A stretch of DNA of 64,000 nt from Glebionis coronaria (GCA_025667525.1 CM046881.1:32224665-32288664), one strand, 5' to 3'; positions 12,321 through 24,126 are shown, counted from the first letter of the stretch. Notes: a model not told the origin generated them from the letters alone. Program-made: numbers and translations.

Positions 12321-13390
12321 TTGTTTTTAAGAATGAGTTAATAATTATTTATAGACTGCCCTAAATTGGCCGAACAATGAAAACCTATACCTTGTATATT
12401 TAACATGTGATTTAAGGTTTAATCCTTTACATTAAATGACCGTGTAATTAATAAGATAATGGAATCTATATTGACTCTTCAAAAGTTTAGAGCCCTTTTA
12501 AGACTTTGGATTTTACCAAAAAGAAAGTGCAAATGTGTTTTGACAAATGTTTTATCGAAAAGAACTTTTGAGGGATTATTCCCTTATACCCAGAACATTT
12601 AACTAACTCCTGTTTAGGGGTAAATGTTCGTGTATACCTCAAGACAACCTAAGAGGGATTGAGGAAACCATTTAAACCATGACTTGAAATTTGAAACGAC
12701 ACTTTTTGCTTTTCAACTAAGAAAATTTTGACCAAAGTATAACCAAATATTTTTCGAACATTTACGAATCTTATTAATTATTTTCGATAAATCAGCAAAA
12801 ATCGTGTTAATTAAATTTAAATTTGCTTTAAACATTTTATTATAATTGGTCGAACTAAGAAATTTAAACTTTTAACGTTTACGTTTCATAAAAACTTAAT
12901 ATTTATTGTTAATTTACGTGTAATAATTATCGACGCTTTAAAACGTCGGATCAAGCAAAACTGATAAAAATAATAGTTGAGATAGAACTAAGACTTAGAA
13001 AATATGAAGGAATAATTTCTAATAAATACGGTCATGATATTTATTTCATCAAGGAAGGTGAATATAATTACTGACACATTATGTAAAAAGATAAAGAACC
13101 AATTAGGACATATTCCTTAATAATGAAGGTGCAAAATAAATTGTCGAACAATATAAAAATAAACAATGATTGTAAAAAGGATAATATAGATAATAAAAAG
13201 GGGTTCGCGGCTAATGTGAACCATCAAAATTGAGAAGCCGATGGCGTTGAATGTATAACAGGCCATTTGAGGTTGCCTAAAAATGGAGATTTTGAGATAT
13301 AGTTATGTTGAAATCTTGTAAGTATAAGTATTCTATTCCTGTCATTTCTGATTTAATGTATCATTATCAGAAGAAGTTGTATTGATGGCA
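12321..13390 (+). pseudogene. RNase H / connection region, unreadable
   Basis: By position this should hold the end of RT and RNase H. It is AT-rich with frequent stops in every frame, and no conserved motif could be picked out. It includes a TTTAGGGGTAAATGTTCG stretch at 12613-12630 that resembles the sequence before the 3' LTR. Confidence 0.4.
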
Positions 13391-13660
13391 AATTATGAAG
13401 GCAGGCACCGCCTCATACATTAGTAAACGTCTAGCTATTGTAAAGGTCATATCTGAATTTGATTCGATTTGGGTCACCGTCGACAGACTGCCCAAATCTG
13501 CTAATATCATTCCTTTTAATGATAGATTCTTGATGAAGAAATTGACTCTTTTGTATTTAAAGGAGTTATGTAAACATGGTGTGCCTCTATCGATCATCTC
13601 TATCAAGATCCTCGCTTCGCATCGAATTTCTAGAGATTTGCTCAGAAGTCATTGAGAACG
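13391..13660 (+). pseudogene. Gypsy integrase core remnant
   Basis: A frame of about 87 codons reads FDSIWVTVDRLPKSANIIPF, then LTLLYLKELCKHGVPLSIIS. It corresponds to the integrase core of plant Gypsy elements (FDSIWVVVDRLTKSAHFLP... LHGVPLSIISDRD). The second catalytic aspartate, in the SDRD context, is replaced: the frame reads SIKIL. The frame ends soon after in a stop, so the catalytic core is broken. RT lies upstream and a degraded integrase C-terminal segment downstream, supporting the Gypsy gene order. Confidence 0.8.
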
Positions 13661-14540
13661 AATCTTGATGAGAGTACTGTACCACCCCAATTGAAGGGAC
13701 GAGGTAAAGTAACGATACAAAATACTATAAGTGTTGTTTTATGTTTGAATGTTTGACCTTTGGTAATAAACTGTAAAATCGTTTTCCTTTGGAGAGATTT
13801 TCCTTGATAATTATCGTATTAGGATGAAGATCAAATCTTGTGAGGATATATATTAGAGCATCTGTAAGCAGGAGTTGGGATGAAGACACCCGACATACAC
13901 CCATTGTGAGTTGGACATGTCTTTTAGGTTTAAGGTTTCCTATGATGGCGAACCTAACCTTACAAAATACTCGACCCGCGAGACCTGAAATGATTGTTGA
14001 AATTAGGATCTGATTATTGACTGTCGGTAGTGGGCAGGAGGTTAAGTGAATATGAAATGTAGATCTTGAAGTGCCAGATGGGTAGCGAAGTTATGCCAAA
14101 AATTTTAACCATGGAAAAATGAATTGATGATCTAAAAGATCATGGGATATAAGTCCCCATTTTATGGGACCATTGAGATGATGATAAAGATTGGTTTGAA
14201 AGGCATATAAGCTGGATCTACCCTAGGACTTCAAGAGCTGCGTGAATTATGTTTCGTATATCAAACTTGATAAGTATCTATGAATTGAAAATCTGAATTC
14301 TTCTTGATAAAGTTTAGATCAGCGAAAAGTTGCATTCATCAAAAACCCGTGAACATCATGGATAGAGAAAGTAAGTCAATATTAAGCCTGATCTTATTCC
14401 CGTAGTTATGTTTGATGAAACTCACATATTGTAATGAATTACACTTGTGAGAAAAGACCGAATGTGGAGGAAATACCTACATGGCTTTAACTCTATAAGA
14501 AGCGAGTAGTAAGAAAAGATGATCTTTGAGGACAAAGATC
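13661..14540 (+). pseudogene. Decayed integrase C-terminus of the Gypsy element
   Basis: Around 14185-14290 there are traces of the family's C-terminal segment (GLKGI..AGST, LGLQELRELCFVYQT, corresponding to VAYKLELPQEL..VHNTFHVSNL), with stops and frame changes. A chromodomain cannot be confirmed. The end of this stretch (GAGGACAAAGATCTTGTTTAG) resembles the usual end of plant Gypsy pol just before the PPT. Confidence 0.5.
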
Positions 14541-14558
14541 TTGTTTAGGGGTAAATGC
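14541..14558 (+). other. Polypurine-tract-like site before the 3' LTR
   Basis: The sequence TTGTTTAGGGGTAAATGC directly precedes the TGTGACAATCC start of the 3' LTR. It is purine-rich but not long. It sits where second-strand priming would occur. Confidence 0.5.
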
Positions 14559-17500
14559 TGTGACAATCCGTCAATTTATGGTTTATATTTTATTCTAAAA
14601 TATTATTTAAAAACATTATTTTAATGTTATATTATGAACTCACTTATTTTTGGGAAGAAATTTGGATTTACGTCTTGAAGTAGCATCGACTACATCTAAA
14701 CCGGAGGATTCTACGTTACGTGCTTACGTTCACATACACCGTTTTGGTGGCAGTCTGACATTTCAGAAAATAAATTTGTCCGTGAATATTATTTTGAGAT
14801 TTTAAATTTATGTTAGTTCATAAACTCACAAATTTACGAGAAGAGATTAGGACTTACGATTATAATTTAACGTCATTTACGACTAAACCGGAAACCTTAG
14901 GATTACGTATTTACGTTTTTAAACTCCGTTTTTGATGAGACAATTTTTATTAGATTCGCTTTGTGCCGTTGATTCATAATTTATAAAAACGTTTTTCGTA
15001 AAACGACCCGAGGGCACGCAAATCGAGGAAACTAGAATCGAGGAATACCCGTAAATTAGCAGGATGGGACAAAACAAGTTTATCCCACCCCACTAACACA
15101 TGGGACAGCCAAAGAGGACACCACATCCATGATGTGGCACCCTTATAACATGTAGCTTACACTTGTAAGCATAAGCTTAACAAGTAAGCTACTTATCCCA
15201 CCTAAACTAGCAAAACCACTAACCCTTTACCATTTACTTCCATACTACATGCAAAACAACTCACAGATACTCTCTCTCTCTCTCTCTACACTTGTCGTCC
15301 CACAAACACCATCAAACACCCCATTTGATCTTTTCTAGCCACAAATCTCATGTTATCTAGCCATATTATGGAGAAACCTTGAAGCCTTGATTGATTGGTG
15401 GCCATATTAATAACAAAGGAGGTGATTTGCTTGTGTCCTAGGGCTAATTTCTCAACAAACTATCTTGGTGGTTGATGATCTTGGAGATATATTTAGTGTT
15501 CATCAAGTTGTTGTCATCCAAAAACAAGATATAATCTTGGTTTGTAAAGAAGATCATCCTTTCTATTTCTCTTGTTATTTTTGTAAAGATCAAATGTATT
15601 TTTTACTTATTGTATATGTATATGATGAATATATGATGATAAAAATGTTGTGTGGGGATCAAGTGTTGATAAATATGATTAAAAAGATGAATAACCATAA
15701 GAAACAAGGCTAAAATCTTGCTTAAATTGTTGGCTGTATAAAAACAGTAAGTAACCAAGTCTTAAACTGATAAAATTGCATGGTGGAATCCATTTACAGT
15801 AAGTGTTAGATGTTATACACATGTGAGAGTTGGCCATGCAATGGAATCATCAAAATGAGTGAGATATGATCAAAACAAGATGAGTGTACTAATCTGAATA
15901 GTCTGTTTTGTAGGGACTGTTAAGGATAGTTAGACATGGAATTAGCATTAGCTATAACTAACTTATTTGTAGCACATAATATGAAGCTTATTCTATCCAA
16001 AAATGAGCTTCTATCTCCTTATAGAACATGATAAAAATGGTGAAGATGAAATTAAAATTCAGATTTTGAAGAATTAATGCTTAATACTATTATATAAGCA
16101 CTCAAAATAATATAGTATAAAATGTGAATTAAAATCCACTAACTTATAAATTTCATTTATATGTATAAGGTTAAATAAATGGACACTTTATATAAATAGT
16201 AGTTGAATAAGATTTATAAGTTATAAAAACTATAAACATGATTTTTACGACTTTTTCGGCTATTACCGTAAATTAACGTTTTTCGCCAATTAAAACTTAG
16301 ACGATCAAACCCGTCTAATGTAAAGTTTTTAAAAGTCATATACTGATATATAAGTACCTAATAAAAGTAAAAACCGATAAAACCCGAACTATATGACATA
16401 CGGACATTAACGAGCTAAGTTAGCATATTTGGACTAATAATTTAACTAAATAAGTTAAACACTTTTGAAAATTACTTATTGGGCTTAACTCATTTGGTCC
16501 CAACATGTAAAGTATAAATACTGATAATACAAGTATAAAATGGATTAATACAAGTTAAATAACTTATAATAAGCTTATTGGACTTAAAATATGTAAATAG
16601 GTAAAACTAGTAAACTAGTAAGAAGTTACCAACACATAAACACTAAAATGAGTAAATAAGAATATATAAACCCACTTGATCATCATCATATGTATAAAAT
16701 CATCATATGTATACATAATTGTTATTTTTATAAAGTCATTTGACAAGAGTCTAAGACAAGTATTATTTGTCTAGGTTTTCGTGATTGAAGCACGTACCGT
16801 ACATCCAAATCGCCGATAACCGCCTTCCCACATCAACGTGAGTTCATAGCCTCGCACTCTTTTAAATGTTTTTATGAAATATTTTATAAACCCGCAAGGG
16901 AGATAACATGTTAGTTTTTATAAAATAGGACACTAGTTGTCCCGATTGTCTGTTTATTGATTTGGACCCGAATGATTGTATGACCCGATGAATGATTAAA
17001 TGACCCGATAGATGAAATGAAATGGATTATTAAAGTTAGGTTATGTCACTAAAAGTCTCATTAGCATGAATTGTGAACTACCGGGATTTGGTAGACGCTT
17101 ATGCATATAATAGTACTATTTGGGGACGATCACCCCAGTTCGCGCCTTGACGGTTGATCCCTGTCGTGCCACATTGATTGGTAAGCGAATTTATGTATGA
17201 GAAGATTTACAAAAGCGTGATTATTGTGACGACACGCTAATTTAGATGGGCAAATTGAGTTTCGGGCTAGCTACCCGTTGTTTGTTGTAGTAAGGTAACA
17301 ATGTCATGCGGCTTATAATAATCCAATTAACGAAATACAGCTATACGAACCAAATTACGATATATTGTCTGACTAGCAATACGGGGTCTTATTATTGATT
17401 TTATGTTCGTGTTTTGGTTTTACATAACCATATTCATATAACGGTTTTTATTTAACTTTATACAACGTTATAAAACGTATTGTATGATGTTTTTACGACA

Positions 17501-17980
17501 TTGATTCGTATAATGATTTTGAAGGCATAAGCCTATATTATAATTTTTGGATAAGGATTTGTATAAATGACTTTGGCTACTTTATGGCCGATTACAATGA
17601 TTTGTACTAAAATGATTTTCGGTAATAATTATATACCGATGATATATTAATGGTTTTATTAAACTCTATGAATTCACTCAGCGTTTTCGCTGACCTTTTC
17701 TTTTAACATGTTTTGTCTCAGGTACTTGAATGTAATTCTCGGGAAGACAACAAGAATTCATGGCCCGCACTTAAATAATAATTTCCATTCAAATCTTTTG
17801 TAAAATTATATGAAATGACTATGACTTGGGACCTATGTAAATTTGATATTTATGAATGGAAATGCTTTATTATTAAACGACGCGATTTTTAAGCGTTGTC
17901 TATGATGTGAGTAATGTGCTATCCCGTAACACCAACGAGTCTTCCGCTGTATTGAATTGTGTAAATTTGGGGGTGTTACA
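14559..17980 (+). repeat. 3' LTR of the Gypsy element
   Basis: Direct copy of 5743-9164 with the same total length (3422 bp, through compensating small indels). It ends GGGGGTGTTACA followed by the TSD CTAAG. Divergence from the 5' LTR appears uneven: denser in the first 250 bp, then long identical runs. Confidence 0.93.
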
Positions 17981-17985
17981 CTAAG
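17981..17985. repeat. TSD copy 2 (CTAAG)
   Basis: Matches 5738-5742 exactly and fixes both ends of the Gypsy insertion. Confidence 0.9.
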
Positions 17986-18261
17986 CATTCTATTTTGTAA
18001 ACAAATGACCTGAATCAGATGCAAAACAAGTAGTAGCTCAGTGTTTAGGGTAGAACCATGTAAAACAGATGTCTGATGGTGAATTCTACGTGATTTGTAT
18101 GCTCAGTTCGGTAGTCTTATACTATACTTATGTAGTTTCAGATATGCTCATTAAGATGTTGTTGTAATTGGATTTGATTGTCATGTCTGTATTGGTTGGT
18201 TATTTTTTCTGAGATTATGACTCCGATGTAAAATCTGTTAAAACATTATATATTTACAGTA

Positions 18262-18594
18262 TCAATTTTTGAAGGCAAGCCGCTCTATTTTGTCAAGATC
18301 AGACATCATTCTCCTACGCTTGGAGTCATGTTGCACTTTACGTTGACGTTTCTGCTGTTTTGCTCGAAGCAGATCGTCCAAATGTTTCCTACCCTTTTCA
18401 TCCTTAAGAATCTGATAGGACTTCTGCAGCTTCTCAAAATTGGCAGGTACATTAGGGTCATCAAGTCTCTTGTCCGGATTTAATTCCAAAGCCTTTAAGT
18501 GGTACGCTTTAGTTATTTCTTTTTCTGTAAGTTTGGATCCTTCTTCGCCAGATGGCAATCCAAGGACCAAATAGTGATCGATGTCAGCATCCAT
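18262..18594 (-). pseudogene. DNAJC17-like J-domain exon fragment
   Basis: The frame encodes 110 residues starting MDADIDHYLVLGLPSGEEGS, matching the N-terminal J domain of plant DNAJC17-type co-chaperones (helices with ITKAYHLKALEL, then LQKSYQILKDE, then a basic tail KQQKRQRK...SKRRRMMSDL). J domains stimulate Hsp70 ATPase through an HPD loop. Here the tripeptide is NPD (LELNPDKR), so the key histidine is lost. An acceptor-like TTGTTTTAG lies just upstream of the ATG (about 18608), suggesting a 5'-UTR intron was carried along. The RRM-type C-terminal part of the family is absent. It sits head-away from the plus-strand TCP11 piece and is best read as a captured, inactive fragment. Confidence 0.75.
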
Positions 18595-18936
18595 ATCTTA
18601 TTCTACCTTCTAAAACAATAAGTAAAGAAACAAGTTAGCAACCATCACTATCAATAAGCTCATAATCTAACAAATTTTAATGTTAGATGGATCTTCATGA
18701 AGTAAAAGGGTTTTATCATAATCAGATGGCTCTTCAATTAGATTCAGCTATGTAGTCTGTTAAGAGCTCAGGGCTTTAGTCAGTTAAGTGCTTATATATA
18801 TGTTTGTATGTCAGCAGGTTGTAGTTTTGTTTGGCAAATGGAGAATTTTCGAGAAAGCATCCTTAAACAACAACTATGTTATGAATTGCTTGATGTAATA
18901 TATAGGAACAAGGTATAACTTCTCTTTTCGAGATTT

Positions 18937-19341
18937 ATGTTTCATGGTTTAACAACTGCACAGAAAGTGAGGGTAAATGGTCACCCGGATGCGGTTTTTA
19001 GTGGTCAAGGGGAGCATGAGAATTCGTTAGCCGATTCAGCCAAGAAGTTTGTTCAAGAATTTGAGTTTTTGATTAGTATAATACTAAATGGACACGGTGC
19101 AGATTCCAGCCGTAGACGCACCTTTAGGTCGCAACTGGCAGCTTTTGACTCGGTATGGTGTGCCCACCTGAATAGCTTTGTGGTATGGAAGGTTAAGGAT
19201 GATGAGTCTTTAGAAGAGGATTTGGTGAGGGCCGCATGTCAGATGGAAATCTGTATGATGCAAAAATGCAAGATGACACATGAAGGAGATGATAGTGATA
19301 TGACCCATGATATGAAAGCTATTCAGATTCATGTTTGACTA
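18937..19341 (+). pseudogene. TCP11-domain (T-complex protein 11-like) exon fragment
   Basis: An open segment of about 133 codons contains GHPDAVFSGQGEHENSLADS, FVQEFEFLISIILNG, FRSQLAAFDSVWCAHLNSFV and VWKVKDDESLEEDLVRAACQ, characteristic of the C-terminal half of plant TCP11-domain proteins. The segment ends at ...MKAIQIH followed by GT (19334-19335), exactly where a 5' splice site would sit, and the next expected exon (VTEDQ...) is missing. The first ATG (18937) is probably not a genuine start; similarity begins near 18949. There are no internal stops. It is one exon of a much longer gene, embedded between pieces of two other genes, so an isolated captured exon is the best reading. Confidence 0.75.
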
Positions 19342-19931
19342 CTAGCCCTAATTCCATCTATTTTTATCTTGTGAATATATGTGGTAAGATTGGCGGGTTG
19401 GTAAAGACTTATAACAGCTTTGGGTTGTATGGATCATTTTCAAGTACGATCCGAATTCACTTTATTGAGCATCTTTTAAATATCTATTAGTTATTAATGT
19501 GTCACTTGTGAATGAAAAACCATTTTAGAGATGCTGTGATGATCATAATCAAATTCCCCTGTAGGTCTGTACTAAAATACACTTATTTATGCAATGACAA
19601 ACACCCTTTGATGGTTACCCGATCTTTAGTCTTTTCTGCATCAGTTGCAGTTTAATCGAGCTTGTGGGTGAACCCATTTTGTAACTGTGATGGGTCAAGT
19701 TCGTCACTTGTAATAGCCTGAACACCCAATATGTTTGCGTAAGATTTTAGACAAAAATGCAGTATTTGTGACCCATTATTATACAGTTAGGTCTCATTGA
19801 AGCTATTTTCCCTCCTCAAGAGTTACAAAAGTGTCAAGGCAATGGGTCCCTGACAAACTCAATAGCGTGAATGAATATGTTTCGCTTTATTAATATTCTA
19901 CATGTTTAGCTTATTTTTTAATCACTTACTT
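19342..19931. other. Intron-like / spacer DNA between captured fragments
   Basis: AT-rich, with no recognised exon. The part beside 19341 may be TCP11 intron and the part beside 19932 may be intron of the multifunctional-protein gene. The join between the two sources cannot be placed by eye. Confidence 0.4.
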
Positions 19932-20482
19932 GTGCCTAACATTACTGATATTGGACTCAAGCCGACGACCGCCAAGAAAGTTGATGTGGTTGGAGGAGGT
20001 TTAATTGGCCTAGAATAACTACAACTCTTATCATCAATAAAATATCTGTTTATGGAAGTCAACTTTGAGTATCTTCTAAAAGGGTGATAAAAACACTAGA
20101 AGGTAGGATATACATTTTGACAAATTGAGTTTGTTCTACGACTATATACTAGACAGTAGACATGATACTGAATGGTAGTATTTAATTTTAGCAAATATCC
20201 AAGGTATAGTTGCAAGGAAAAAGCTGACACAGTCTCGAGTTCAAGGAAGTGTATATTCATTGAGGTATCTTCTTTAGATTATCCATTATTCGTATTGAAC
20301 GTCTATGTAACTTGTAACATCGGTGCACATATTTGTTTGATTATCTACTTTTTATAATAGGTGGTTATTGAGAATGTTCACTTAAAGCGAATAATATTCA
20401 GTGAGATTGGGGAGGTGTGTCCGTCTCATTGCAGATTGTCGAGGAACGCACGTCTACCATTGACCTGTATTTTGTGGGTGAT
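19932..20482 (+). pseudogene. Peroxisomal multifunctional beta-oxidation protein (AIM1/MFP2-like) multi-exon fragment
   Basis: Three consecutive exon pieces match the start of the 3-hydroxyacyl-CoA dehydrogenase domain of plant MFP. They are 19932-20015 (VPNITDIGLKP then KKVDVVGGGLIGLE, the NAD-binding GGGLMG loop), 20191-20283 (ANIQGIVARKKLTQSRVQGS) and 20361-20482 (VVIENVHLKRIIFSEIGE, CPSHC, then after a 2-nt shift TSTIDL). Acceptor-like TTTTAG and AATAG sequences precede exons two and three, so introns are retained. Premature stops (20016, 20281) and a frameshift make it non-functional. The N-terminal enoyl-CoA hydratase domain and the rest of the dehydrogenase are absent. It lies immediately before the Helitron-like terminus. 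Confidence 0.75.
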
Positions 20483-20726
20483 TAACTGAGGTCTCAAGAA
20501 CGAGTAGTGGGCACTCACTTTAACATCTATTGAGTTTAAATATATTACTAAGTTTTTTGGTGAATCTGCTATTAAGTATGTTCCGTTATATTGTTATATT
20601 GTTGATATCAGTAGCTTTATTTGTGTACACATTTCCGTCATGCATAGTGAATGTTTTATTTTAATAAATCTGAAAATATATGCGGTATTGTTTAAGTTTT
20701 TTTATTAATATTTTTTTTTATTATCA

Positions 20727-20755
20727 CCCGTGAATCCCGCGGGTCTATAGTCTAG
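20727..20755 (+). other. Helitron-type 3' terminus: hairpin plus CTAG
   Basis: Stem 20727-20732 (CCCGTG) pairs with 20738-20743 (CGCGGG, one G-T pair) across a 5-nt loop. Eight nucleotides follow, then CTAG at 20752-20755 and a T. Helitrons end in CTRR after a short hairpin and insert between A and T. Confidence 0.6.
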
Positions 20756-22351
20756 TTTATTAATATTTTAGAATGTTGTGGGCCACATTGTGTTAGTTTA
20801 GTTGAAGTGAGACACCTTGCAATGATAGGAGGATAGGCTGGCCCAAAGACTGCCCACTTCAAATTGGACCACTAGTAGTTGCCCCTTTCTATAAACAATC
20901 TCATTTTTGTGCAATTCCAGTTTTTAATATTTACCAAATTAGGAATTTTGAGGTAATCCTCAACAAGAATCATAGACCTAATCCTTGGCTAATTTATGCG
21001 TAGTGAACATTCTGCATAGTAGCTAGTTGAGTAAAATGTAGGATTATAAACGAATCAGACGAAGATAGATCAAGTTTTTGTTTGTATTCGTTCATTTTAA
21101 TTTAAACTTTAAATATAAACTGATACTATCACTTATATAGGAACGAATTTTTTTTTCATGTTCGTTTATTAATAAATAAAGTTACTCGTGAGCGTTTATG
21201 TCTGTTTATTAAGACACTAAAAGAAAATAAATGAATGTAGAAAATATAAATAATATTATGTTTTTTTTAATCCATGGTTTCCGACATATTAACCGAATAA
21301 TCCACGAGGTTTGAAACACTATATTATGTTTTATAATTGTTGTTTTGTTGAATATATACAAATGTATATCTTAAACGAATGAATACTTGGACGTTTATGA
21401 ATATAAATAAACGGCAAGACTTTTATTAATGTTCATTCATTTAACTAAACGAAAATAAAAAAAATTATTTATATTCGTTTATTTAATGAATGAACGCTCG
21501 TTTACAAACTTACTAAAATGTGTCACACATCATTTAGTAGAAAGCGGCACTATGAAGTGTACAGCTTATCAGTTCATTGAATGGAAGTATACGCCGTTGC
21601 ACCTAAATCTTGAAATATATTTTTTAACATAAAATACATGTAAGCTTATGAAACCTGATTTTTTAAAAAATATTTTTTATATTTTTAATAATTAACGAAA
21701 TATAAATATAAAAACAATAAAAACTTCATATATTGAAGATATAAGTTGTTTACTAACCAATATAATACGTAAAAATAAAATTTCGTCGTAAATGCGTAAA
21801 ATTTACATATTTTTATAAAAAAATCCTAAAAAATTGAAACCCGACCGGGTCTCGAGAATCTGGTTGATACGGGTCACCTCGAACCCGACAGATCTAGCCG
21901 GGTTTCAAAAAAATAAAACCTAGATCAATATGACCCGATTTTTGTCGAAACCAGGTCAACCGATTGACCCAATCGAATCAACACGGGTCTAAAAACATTG
22001 CATATGAATTTATTGCTTTTAAAAACGAGTAAAGCTGTAACCAATCACTATTTCTGGGAAATGAAAATATAAGAAAGGAAGATGAGTGACGAAGCATTAA
22101 AATTTGGTGGGCCAATTGTCGTGCTTTTAATGGGCCTAATATTACACAATAGACTAATCATTAATTACTTCCACTGTCTCCTTGTGGGCCATAAATGGAC
22201 CTTTCTTGGATCTTATACTAAGAATATACAGTATATATTTGTATTTATTTATATCTTAAAGGAGAAAAAAAGGAAAATCTTTTATAAAAAAATTAGATCA
22301 TTTAAAATTTTTTGGTAGAAAATGAAGATTGGGAAAAAATTAGAAAAATCA
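20756..22351. other. AT-rich intergenic DNA with degenerate TTCGTTTATT and GGGTC motifs
   Basis: No gene seen. Region 21061-21510 is full of scattered, both-strand copies of a (T)TCGTTTATT(A) word (such as GTTCGTTTATTAATA and ATTCGTTTATTTAATGAATG). Region 21838-21990 carries repeated (A)CCCG(A)/GGGTC words in a GC-richer island. Both look like remnants of old DNA transposons or other dispersed repeats, but I cannot define ends. Confidence 0.4.
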
Positions 22352-22563
22352 AAATGTTTGATTTTGACACGTAGATAAAATCATTCAATCTGATTGGCTA
22401 ATAAAAGTCAAAATTGAATTCAATCTTTTATATAATAAAAGAATTAGATTACTTTACGATTTTTGTTGTGGAGGTTGAAGAAATAAAATTAACTTAATCA
22501 AAAAGTTTGATTTTGACACATAGATAAAATCATGTAATTGGCTAATAAAAGATTAAAATTGTC
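22352..22563. repeat. Direct repeat of about 65 bp
   Basis: A segment starting near GTTTGATTTTGACACGTAGATA (about 22355) recurs near 22500 as GTTTGATTTTGACACATAGATA. Both include ATAAAATCAT and TTGGCTAATAAAAG. This is an old local duplication. Confidence 0.6.
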
Positions 22564-22574
22564 AAAATCATGAA

Positions 22575-23510
22575 TTTATGAATTGTCAAAATATTTAACT
22601 TCAAAACAAAATTCCGTAATAGTATTCGTTCAAATTGCGTGAGTGAACAGGTTGATGTAAATTTTTTACTGATAATCAAAATCTAACCATTATGAATACA
22701 AATACTAAGAATAAAAATAGTTTGAAATTCGAATTGTAATTGAATTGTCTTTATATTACTTTACACGGAGCAAAGTAAAAAAACATAATCAAATATAAAA
22801 AAAAATTAAAATATATATATAATATATATTTAAAATCATAAAAAATATATACGTGTCAAAAATATGATAATAATTTTTGAAAAAAGATATAATTAATTAA
22901 ACTTTAATGACTGAATTTTAAATAACTTATACGGACTAAACTGTAATTTCTAACTCCATATTTTTTAATAAACTAAAAAAAAGACAAATACTCCCTTGAA
23001 CTTTAGGCACCTTATACTTTATATTTCAAACATACAACATATTTATTCTTCTAACAATAAACATATATATTATTTAAAAAATACGACCTATATGTATGCA
23101 CATGATTATAAATATCAAATTAAAAACACGAGTCATAAAAAAATAGACATGATATTACATAATACAAAAATACATATTTTTTTCAATGTCGTTAAGCGAT
23201 AGCAAAAAAAAGTCTAGAGTGAACAAAGACAAATCTTTCATGCAATAAAAATTTATACGAAATATCAATGTTACATCATGAAAAAATTATTTGAAACATG
23301 TGTGTGTGCATGGACGTTGTAAGTATTTAATATTAAAAAGTTGATATAATTTTGTAAAAAATATTAAAAAATTACAAAATAACAAATTTATAAATTGTCA
23401 CAATATTTAACTTCAAAACAAAATTCGTTATAAAATCCGTCCAAATTACGTGCATGCACGGGTTGATGGAATTTTTTACTAATAATCAAGATCTAACTAT
23501 TACAAATAAA
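22575..23510. repeat. Dispersed direct repeat, copies at 22575-22700 and 23387-23510
   Basis: Both copies contain AATATTTAACTTCAAAACAAA, then (CC)AAATT(G/A)CGTG, then GGTTGATG, then TTTTTTACT(G/A)ATAATCA. The second copy has CGTGCATGCACGGGTTGATGG, a small palindrome of a kind found near Helitron ends, but no clean CTRR end follows. Low-complexity AT-rich DNA with no gene separates the copies. Confidence 0.55.
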
Positions 23511-24126
23511 AAAAACTAAAAAAAAAAAAATTCGAACTGTAATAACTGATTTGGATTTTGTATTACTTTACACAAAATTTTAAAATATATATATAATTTA
23601 TTTAAAGTCATAATAACAAAATTATTGCGTAAATCATCATTTATGTCTAAGTTTTGTATGTACGATATTAAAAGTTTAAAAATGGTTCTAGTTTGCTCAT
23701 ATTAGGAAATAATTTCTAATTGGAAATAATTTCTAACAAATAATGTTGAATATCATTTTGATTAAAATCCATTAGAAAATTTAATAGGTATATGTGTTAT
23801 TCTAAATTGAGAAAAAAGTAAAGTTTTTATAAACTACTTTATACACAAGCTGTAAAAAATTTATTATATTAAAAATAAAAGCAAGACAATTCAAATATAA
23901 CAGTAAACGTTTTGAATAATTATAATGTACACCCTTAACATAACATAAACTCAATCAATTAATTATAATTACTCGGTTTTTTTAAATTTCAGTTTCTACT
24001 ATTTTTTTTAAAATTAGATATCTTATAACGGTAAATCGTCAAGCGACAAATAATACATCATTGCAACAAGTATTAAATCATCTTTCTAACAAGGGGCACA
24101 TATATAAATTTTCAACGAACTAATTT
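23511..24126. other. AT-rich intergenic DNA
   Basis: No gene, RNA or mobile element recognised; poly-A/T runs only. Confidence 0.5.

Larger units (their letters stand above)
5743..17980 (+). mobile_element. Complete but coding-dead Ty3/Gypsy LTR retrotransposon (Tekay/Del-like)
   Basis: Two direct LTRs (5743-9164 and 14559-17980, both 3422 bp) begin TGTGACA and end GTGTTACA, and are bounded by the 5-bp TSD CTAAG. An initiator-Met-type PBS follows the 5' LTR and a purine-rich tract precedes the 3' LTR. The 5.4-kb interior shows recognisable but ruined chromovirus-type pol in the order reverse transcriptase then integrase, which is the Gypsy order. The LTRs look only a few percent diverged by eye, while the interior has no open frame longer than about 90 codons. 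The element was therefore probably already non-autonomous when it inserted. Confidence 0.93.
17986..20755 (+). mobile_element. Putative Helitron 3' portion carrying fragments of three genes
   Basis: The right boundary has the Helitron 3' signature: a short GC-rich hairpin (20727-20743, CCCGTG/CGCGGG arms with one G-T pair), then 8 nt, then CTAG (20752-20755), followed by T. Within 2.8 kb upstream lie pieces of three unrelated genes in both orientations, with intron sequence still attached. That is the pattern of Helitron gene capture in plants. The 5' TC end was not found. It may lie left of the Gypsy element, which would then be a nested insertion. No RepHel gene is seen, so this would be non-autonomous. 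Alternatives are another capturing element, or degraded host genes. Confidence 0.5.

Noticed and set aside
20172..20357. 61-codon plus frame MVVFNFSKYPRYSCK...
   Set aside because: Out of frame with the recognisable MFP exon (ANIQGIVARKK...) in the same place; a shadow.
23440..23475. CGTGCATGCACGGG as a Helitron 3' hairpin
   Set aside because: No CTRR-T follows at the expected 10-12 nt, and the sister repeat at 22575-22700 lacks the palindrome.
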